DNA from: an uncultured Bacillota bacterium
Lineage (GTDB): Bacteria; Bacillota_I; Bacilli_A; RF39; UBA660
Assembly (NCBI GenBank): GCA_947165195.1
Contig: CAMUZJ010000003.1
Location: forward strand, 1-34,795
Direction: 5' to 3'
Length of the DNA: 34,795 nt
The notes beneath the pieces are model-generated. The model was given only the letters and a program-made list of their open reading frames with translations. It was not told the DNA's origin and did no database searches. The position numbers were made by a program, and so were the translations under genes. Position 1 is the stretch's first letter. The number at the start of each line of letters is the position of its first letter. Shown here in pieces: positions 29,528-34,795 of this stretch.

Positions 29528-29556
29528 TTGAAAATATTTTCTTTTTGATATAGAAT
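29528..29556 (+). promoter_or_regulatory. Promoter for tRNA-Lys
   Basis: TTGAAA - 17 nt - TAGAAT, 19 nt before the tRNA 5' end. Confidence 0.65.
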
Positions 29557-29575
29557 AAATATGCAGTTTGTGAAT

Positions 29576-29651
29576 GGGCTGTTAGCTCAGTTGGTAGAGC
29601 AACTGACTCTTAATCAGTGGGTCTAGGGTTCGAATCCCTAACAGCCCACCA
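29576..29651 (+). tRNA. tRNA-Lys(CTT)
   Basis: GGGCTGT...ACAGCCC acceptor, anticodon loop CTCTTAA, encoded CCA. Confidence 0.95.
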
Positions 29652-29668
29652 TTTATAATTGTGTCTAA

Positions 29669-29692
29669 GGCATCGTTAGATGCTTTTTTTTG
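29669..29692 (+). terminator. Intrinsic terminator of tRNA-Lys
   Basis: GGCATC-GTTA-GATGC followed by TTTTTTTT. Confidence 0.75.
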
Positions 29693-29730
29693 TTGTATGT
29701 GCGTAAATATTATAGATATATACTTATAAA

Positions 29731-29767
29731 AAGGAGCTATAAAAATTTTTATAACTCCCCTTTTTTA
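29731..29767 (-). terminator. Intrinsic terminator downstream of ddl
   Basis: Reverse strand AAGGGGAGTTATAAAAATTTTTATAGCTCCTTTTT. Confidence 0.75.
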
Positions 29768-29779
29768 TATATAATATAT

Positions 29780-31006
29780 TTATCTTAATTTTTCTTTAAA
29801 TCCTTTTGAACCTCCATTAGCAGAAAAACCTTGTAATATATTACTTTCAAAAGAATATGTTTTACTCATTCGTTTCTTATAGTTCTTTATTCCTATTTGT
29901 ATCATATTATCTAACATAGTTGCAAAATCTAGCCCCTTGGCATCCCATAAATAGAAAGCTAAGCTACCTGGGATTGAATTAATTTCATTTATATAAACTT
30001 TTTGACTCTTTTTATCTATTAAAAAGTCTATTCGTGAATTACCTGAACATCCTAAGGATTTAAAAGCTAAAACAGCTATATTTTCTATTTCCTTTCTAGT
30101 ATTTTCTGATAATTCAGCTGGTAATTTTCGACTAGTAGATGCCATTCCTTTTGAAGAAGTAACTTTAAGTTTTTTTGCTCCTTTAATTTTACCTTTTCCA
30201 TCCCCAATATATTTATCACCAAAAGTTAAAAATTTATTTGCAGATATTACTTCTTCTATCTCACTTAATTTTTGATGCTCATAATTTCCCATAACAGCAA
30301 TATTTACTTCCATTAGGTTTTCTACAACTTCCTCAATAACGATTTTCTTATCATATTGTATAGCATCATCAATACCTTTTATTAATTTTTCTTCATCTTC
30401 ACATACACTTATTCCGACAGAAGATCCTGTACATGCAGGTTTAACTATGACAGGATAATTTAATTTTGAAACTTTTTCTAATATTTTAGTAGGATCATTT
30501 CTATAATCACTATCATAAAACCACACATATTTAGTTATTGGAAGATTAGAATTTGTCCAAATATTTTTCATAAATACTTTATCTTGCCCAACAACAGATG
30601 CATAAACATCACTTCCTACAAAAGGAATTCCTATGGATTGTAAATACCCCTGCAAAACTCCATCCTCTACATTGGTACCATGTACAATTGGGAAGGCAAT
30701 ATCTATTTCTTTTACAACAGATTTAAGTATTCCCTTTTTATTTTGTAAAATAAAATTACCATCTTTATTGTAAAGAACAACATTTTTACAATATTTTTTT
30801 ATTAATCCAAAATCTTGATAAACTTCAATATCTTTTAATAAATCCCCAGTATACCATTCACGATTTTTTGTAATATATATCGGTATAACCTCATATTTTT
30901 CTAAATCCATTTTATTCATAGCTTGAATAGCAGAAATTATACTAACTTCATGCTCTACTGATTCTCCACCAAAAATAACCCCAACTTTAATTTTCATAAA
31001 AATCAC
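29780..31006 (-). CDS. ddl: D-alanine--D-alanine ligase (Ddl family)
   Basis: VGVIFGGESVEHEVSIISA, PVIVKPACTGSSVGIS, EEVVENLMEVNIAVMG, SRIDFLID, YINEINSIPGSLAFYLW. Confidence 0.93.
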   Translation of the reverse strand: MIFMKIKVGVIFGGESVEHEVSIISAIQAMNKMDLEKYEVIPIYITKNREWYTGDLLKDIEVYQDFGLIKKYCKNVVLYNKDGNFILQNKKGILKSVVKEIDIAFPIVHGTNVEDGVLQGYLQSIGIPFVGSDVYASVVGQDKVFMKNIWTNSNLPITKYVWFYDSDYRNDPTKILEKVSKLNYPVIVKPACTGSSVGISVCEDEEKLIKGIDDAIQYDKKIVIEEVVENLMEVNIAVMGNYEHQKLSEIEEVISANKFLTFGDKYIGDGKGKIKGAKKLKVTSSKGMASTSRKLPAELSENTRKEIENIAVLAFKSLGCSGNSRIDFLIDKKSQKVYINEINSIPGSLAFYLWDAKGLDFATMLDNMIQIGIKNYKKRMSKTYSFESNILQGFSANGGSKGFKEKLR

Positions 31007-31008
31007 TC

Positions 31009-32622
31009 CTATTCATTATATGTATCCGGTAAATCATTTTCAAATAATGCATAAACTTCCTGTTTTTGAGACAAATTTCCTATAAATGGGTAAGCCTCTC
31101 TAACATCATTAAATACAACTATTTTTTCTTTAGCAAATCCCTTTTCTAATAATCCTTCATATATTGGTTTTGTTCTATTTCTACCTATCAGTACTGCATA
31201 ATCAACTTTTGCTATTTCAGCAATCTGATTACCAAAAATTTTATTATATTCATATTCCTTGTTACCTAATTCAATCATCCCAGGAGTAACTATTACTTTC
31301 ATACCTGGCATCATACCTAAAACTTTACATGCATTTTTAGCACCAACTGGATTAGAATTATAGGCATCGTCAATCTGATAGAAATTCCCCAATCTTTTTA
31401 GCTCTAACCTATGTTCTACTGCTTTTACTTCTCGAACAGCCCTAATCAAATCATCAATTTCAATACCAAATTCTATACCGCAAGCTATGCCAGCTAATAT
31501 ATTATATACGTTGTGATCCCCAAGCAATTTGGTAGTAAATGTATATTTTTCAGTCATTCCTTTTATTATTACATCAAAAGTAGTTCCTTGATTAGAGCAT
31601 TTAATATTTGTAGCTCTGACATCTACATTTTCATTATTGATACCTATCCAAATAGTTCGAACCTTATTCTTTAGTTTATATCTAACTTGTTTTGAATCAT
31701 CACCATTTAAAATTGCAAAACCATCTTCAGGTAAAGATTCAATAAGTTCAAACTTTCCATCAATAATATTTTGTTCGCTACCAAACGATTCTAAATGAGC
31801 TGTTCCTATTGTTGTCAATATACCGTATTGTGGATGTACTAACTTACATAATCCTTTTATTTCTCCTTTTACATAAGCTCCCATCTCTGCTATAAATATA
31901 TCTGTAAACTTATCCATATAATTATTTACGGTCATAATTAAACCATTGTATGTATTAAGGTTCTTTGGGGTTGGTAATGCATTATATTTTACATTTAATA
32001 TATCGCCTAATATATTTTTACTGCTTGTTTTTCCATAGCTTCCAGTTATTCCTATTATTTTTAAATTACTCATTGATTTCAATTTACTTTGAGCCATTCT
32101 TTTAAAATGGAGATAAACACATCTTTCTATTGGAAAATTCATAATATTTGCAATAAAAACAATAATATTGTTAAACCAAATCATTGCACTAAGTGTTAAA
32201 AGTAAAGTCCATGTTAATTGAACATTGTTACTAAATATTAAAAATACAGTTGGAATGATATATAGTATTGAAATGGTAAAAATTAATCTTTTTATCCTTG
32301 CTGTTATAACAAGAGGCTTTTTATTTTGATCATTTTTTAAGCGGATTTTCCATTTTAAACTTAAAATTAAAGCAATTACTGCAAGTAAAATCATACTAAT
32401 TTTCGATATAATTTCTGTATCATAAATTACATATGTTCCAAAAATACTGATACACATAATAGCTAAATCCAAGTCAAAAAACAGTTTATAGTTTTGATTA
32501 ATCCATTTTAAATATCTATTATTTTCATTATATAAGTTTTGCTGTAGCATATGTAAATTTCTTTTGCATTTATAATAAGTCAAAAAAAAGTAGCTAATTA
32601 TGATTAATAAAATATATATCAT
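31009..32622 (-). CDS. Membrane-anchored MurF-like ligase (UDP-MurNAc-tripeptide:D-Ala-D-Ala ligase)
   Basis: N-terminal TM region, GITGSYGKTSSKN P-loop, EMGAYVKGEIKGLCKLVHPQYGILTTIGTAHLESFGS, DDAYNSNPVGAKNA, GMIELG. Confidence 0.92.
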   Translation of the reverse strand: MIYILLIIISYFFLTYYKCKRNLHMLQQNLYNENNRYLKWINQNYKLFFDLDLAIMCISIFGTYVIYDTEIISKISMILLAVIALILSLKWKIRLKNDQNKKPLVITARIKRLIFTISILYIIPTVFLIFSNNVQLTWTLLLTLSAMIWFNNIIVFIANIMNFPIERCVYLHFKRMAQSKLKSMSNLKIIGITGSYGKTSSKNILGDILNVKYNALPTPKNLNTYNGLIMTVNNYMDKFTDIFIAEMGAYVKGEIKGLCKLVHPQYGILTTIGTAHLESFGSEQNIIDGKFELIESLPEDGFAILNGDDSKQVRYKLKNKVRTIWIGINNENVDVRATNIKCSNQGTTFDVIIKGMTEKYTFTTKLLGDHNVYNILAGIACGIEFGIEIDDLIRAVREVKAVEHRLELKRLGNFYQIDDAYNSNPVGAKNACKVLGMMPGMKVIVTPGMIELGNKEYEYNKIFGNQIAEIAKVDYAVLIGRNRTKPIYEGLLEKGFAKEKIVVFNDVREAYPFIGNLSQKQEVYALFENDLPDTYNE

Positions 32623-32634
32623 ATATAAATCCTC

Positions 32635-33366
32635 CTATAAAAAGTTATCCAAGATACTTATTACGCGATTTAAATTTTCTATATAAGCATAATGTGTTCC
32701 TTTCAATGTTATCAATGCAGCATCAGGCATTATTTTTTCAAGTAAAGAAGCTTCTGATATAGGGGCTTCAGTATCATTTTCTCCCCAAATTAACAAAGTA
32801 GGCTCCTCTATTTTTTTTGCATATTCAGATAAATCTTCATTAACTACATTAACTAATGTTTGACGCATTATTGGGCTAGCAGCCTTATAATCTCTAGATC
32901 CTATATACCTTTTCATATAATCTCCAAAATTATTTAAAAATGGCATCTTTTTAATTGTTTTTAACACTTTAACATGTAATGGCAATTTTTTTTGAATTCT
33001 AATACAAGGAGCTCCAAATAATACAACTTTTTCTACTGGATGATTAGCAGAATAACGAATAGCTAGTCTTCCACCAAAAGAATGTCCTATTATTATTGGT
33101 TTTTCTATGCCAACCAGTTGATTAAATTCTTCTAAAAAATCTGAATACCTTGTCATATCCCAGGCTATTTTTGGCTCTCCACTACTACCAAATCCAGGTA
33201 AATCTAGTATAGTTATTCTGTATCTGTTAGCAAATGGATCTCCTAGCATCCTCATCATTTCAATATTCTGTCCCCATCCATGTAATAATAAAATATCTTT
33301 CCCTTCCCCATATTGTATGTAATTAATATCAACATTTTTAACTTTTATTTTCAATTCTATCACCAC
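32635..33366 (-). CDS. Alpha/beta hydrolase
   Basis: LLLHGWGQN, GHSFGGRL nucleophile elbow, GENDTEAP acid, GTHYAYIEN histidine. Confidence 0.92.
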   Translation of the reverse strand: MVIELKIKVKNVDINYIQYGEGKDILLLHGWGQNIEMMRMLGDPFANRYRITILDLPGFGSSGEPKIAWDMTRYSDFLEEFNQLVGIEKPIIIGHSFGGRLAIRYSANHPVEKVVLFGAPCIRIQKKLPLHVKVLKTIKKMPFLNNFGDYMKRYIGSRDYKAASPIMRQTLVNVVNEDLSEYAKKIEEPTLLIWGENDTEAPISEASLLEKIMPDAALITLKGTHYAYIENLNRVISILDNFL

Positions 33367-33743
33367 ACTTTGATTATAACATATTTATTTTCTTTTCATA
33401 TATATAATAAACTGAATAAAATAAGAAAATATACATATTAATTATCTTTAATGTAAAATATTGTAAAAATCATCTTTATCCATATATTCTAAATAAACAT
33501 AGAAAATATTTTTTTATTTTGAAGTTCTCCCATTATGATTATAAACCTTGCAACTTTACTCAATTAATTTTTTTTGAACTTACGATACATCTTTATTATT
33601 GTAGCCAAATCTATTATAGCCCATATACCCATTTTTTTTGAATACTTCTATTTTTTCTTAAATAAACTTTTTATTAAAGTTATCACTAATTTTATTTTGT
33701 AATTTTAATTTAACATTGAATAATAAAATTAGGGGGTGATAAA

Positions 33744-34484
33744 ATGAATGGATATCAAAATGAGATAGACTTTGTCAATTGTTTAAATAGAAAGTATGTC
33801 AGTCAATTAAGCAATAATATGAAAGATTTTTTATATGACTTATTTGATAATTTAAATGATAGTGATTATATCATTTGCTGGAAAAACAGTATTAATCAAA
33901 AGTCTGATATTTTTATTAAGATAAATAAATACGTAAAAGGTGTCAGTCTGAAATTAGGTCATGATAATTCAGTTCATAGTGAATCTATTCAAAATTTTAA
34001 AATATTTTTGGAAGATTTAGAAATTCCTTATAAAGTTATTAACTACTATATAAATTATCATTATGGTATAAAAAAAGAAAATGATAAAGTTATTGGAAAG
34101 TATACTGCTGAGGAATACAAAAAAAGTCATATAGAAGAGTTACGAATTCTAAACAAATATCTTAATAGGACGAAAGGAATAATATCAAGTGTTGATAGAT
34201 TTTTAGTAAAAAGTGCTAATAGTAGATATGATATATCAGCTATTGTAAGTGGAAATCCAAATAATTTCACATGGATAAAAAAAGACGATTTATATGATTT
34301 AGTATTGTCTCATCAAAGCGATTATACCACTACACCACATATTGGTAATTTAATAATTCAACCTAAAATTAGAAATTTATCAGGTAACTGCAAAAATCCT
34401 AAAGATATTTTTATTGTGCAAATTAAGTGGTATTTAGTATTTGAAGATATTGAAAATTTTAAAAAAAGAAGAAATTATAGTTAA
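33744..34484 (+). CDS. Hypothetical protein; possible PD-(D/E)xK-type nuclease-like family
   Basis: 246 aa; AGGGGGTGA ribosome-binding site; NQKSDIFIKINKYVKGVSLKLGHDNSVHSESIQNF resembles D-x(n)-[ES]-x-K nuclease cores. Family assignment is inference. Confidence 0.7.
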   Translation: MNGYQNEIDFVNCLNRKYVSQLSNNMKDFLYDLFDNLNDSDYIICWKNSINQKSDIFIKINKYVKGVSLKLGHDNSVHSESIQNFKIFLEDLEIPYKVINYYINYHYGIKKENDKVIGKYTAEEYKKSHIEELRILNKYLNRTKGIISSVDRFLVKSANSRYDISAIVSGNPNNFTWIKKDDLYDLVLSHQSDYTTTPHIGNLIIQPKIRNLSGNCKNPKDIFIVQIKWYLVFEDIENFKKRRNYS

Positions 34485-34543
34485 AAAGAGTATTAATAAA
34501 TTGATGAAAAATTATAATTCAATTTATTTATAACTCTTTTTTG
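34484..34543. terminator. Long imperfect bidirectional terminator hairpin
   Basis: AAAAAGAGTTATTAATAAATTG...CAATTTATTTATAACTCTTTTTT. Confidence 0.7.
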
Positions 34544-34639
34544 CTTTTTTATAAAATGGAAAATTTATAAACAAAAAAAATCTATCTTTCGATAGAATTA
34601 TATGCCAAACTCGGTAATGGTTCCGAGCAGATTCCTCAA

Positions 34640-34714
34640 TGGAGCGAACGAGGGGAATCGAACCCCCATCGCAGCCTTGGCAAGGCCGCATTCTAACCAT
34701 TAAACCACATTCGC
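34640..34714 (-). tRNA. tRNA-Gly(GCC)
   Basis: Acceptor GCGAATG/CGTTCGC, anticodon loop TTGCCAA, encoded CCA. Confidence 0.95.
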
Positions 34715-34741
34715 ATAAATTGATAAACATAAATAAAATAA

Positions 34742-34795
34742 TGGAGGGGCCTAACGGATTTGAACCGATGATCAGGGTGTTGCAGACCCACGCCT
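34742..34795 (-). tRNA. tRNA-Cys(GCA), 5' part cut off by window edge
   Basis: 3' part visible: anticodon loop CTGCAAC, T-arm GGTTCAAATCC, U73 discriminator plus CCA. Confidence 0.8.

Noticed and set aside
34524-34730. 68-aa minus-strand ORF MFINLCECGLMVRMRPCQGCDGG...
   Set aside because: It translates straight through the tRNA-Gly gene; spurious.

Overview
AT-rich (low-GC, Firmicutes/Mollicutes-like) chromosomal segment. About 22 confident CDSs, nearly all on the minus strand, plus 7 tRNA genes (one truncated by the window edge) and many intrinsic terminators. Recognisable genes: DUF5684-like membrane protein (partial), methionine-gamma-lyase/aluminium-resistance family protein, SDR oxidoreductase, membrane thioredoxin-like protein, class-I glutamine amidotransferase (peptidase C26), isoleucyl-tRNA synthetase of the IleRS2 type, CaCA-family Na+/Ca2+ exchanger, SepF, HerA-like ATPase, two PP2C-family proteins, GH3/NagZ, RluA, HAD protein, PAP2, Pgi, a 2551-aa cyclic beta-1,2-glucan synthase-like protein (GT84 + glycoamylase + GH94), Ddl, MurF-like ligase, alpha/beta hydrolase, and a solitary + strand nuclease-like ORF between tRNA-rich segments. 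Strongest signals: (1) the IleRS carries a swapped class-I signature motif (GIHH instead of HxGH), which I associate with mupirocin hyper-resistance; (2) it lies in an operon behind a CaCA exchanger, both downstream of a T-box leader with an apparent Ile (ATC) specifier; (3) a HAD-family protein and a PP2C-family protein have degenerate catalytic motifs; (4) a giant glucan synthase has a dyad just upstream of its start. No CRISPR array, transposase or intact prophage was seen. All assignments come from reading the sequence and recalled family motifs; no database search was run.
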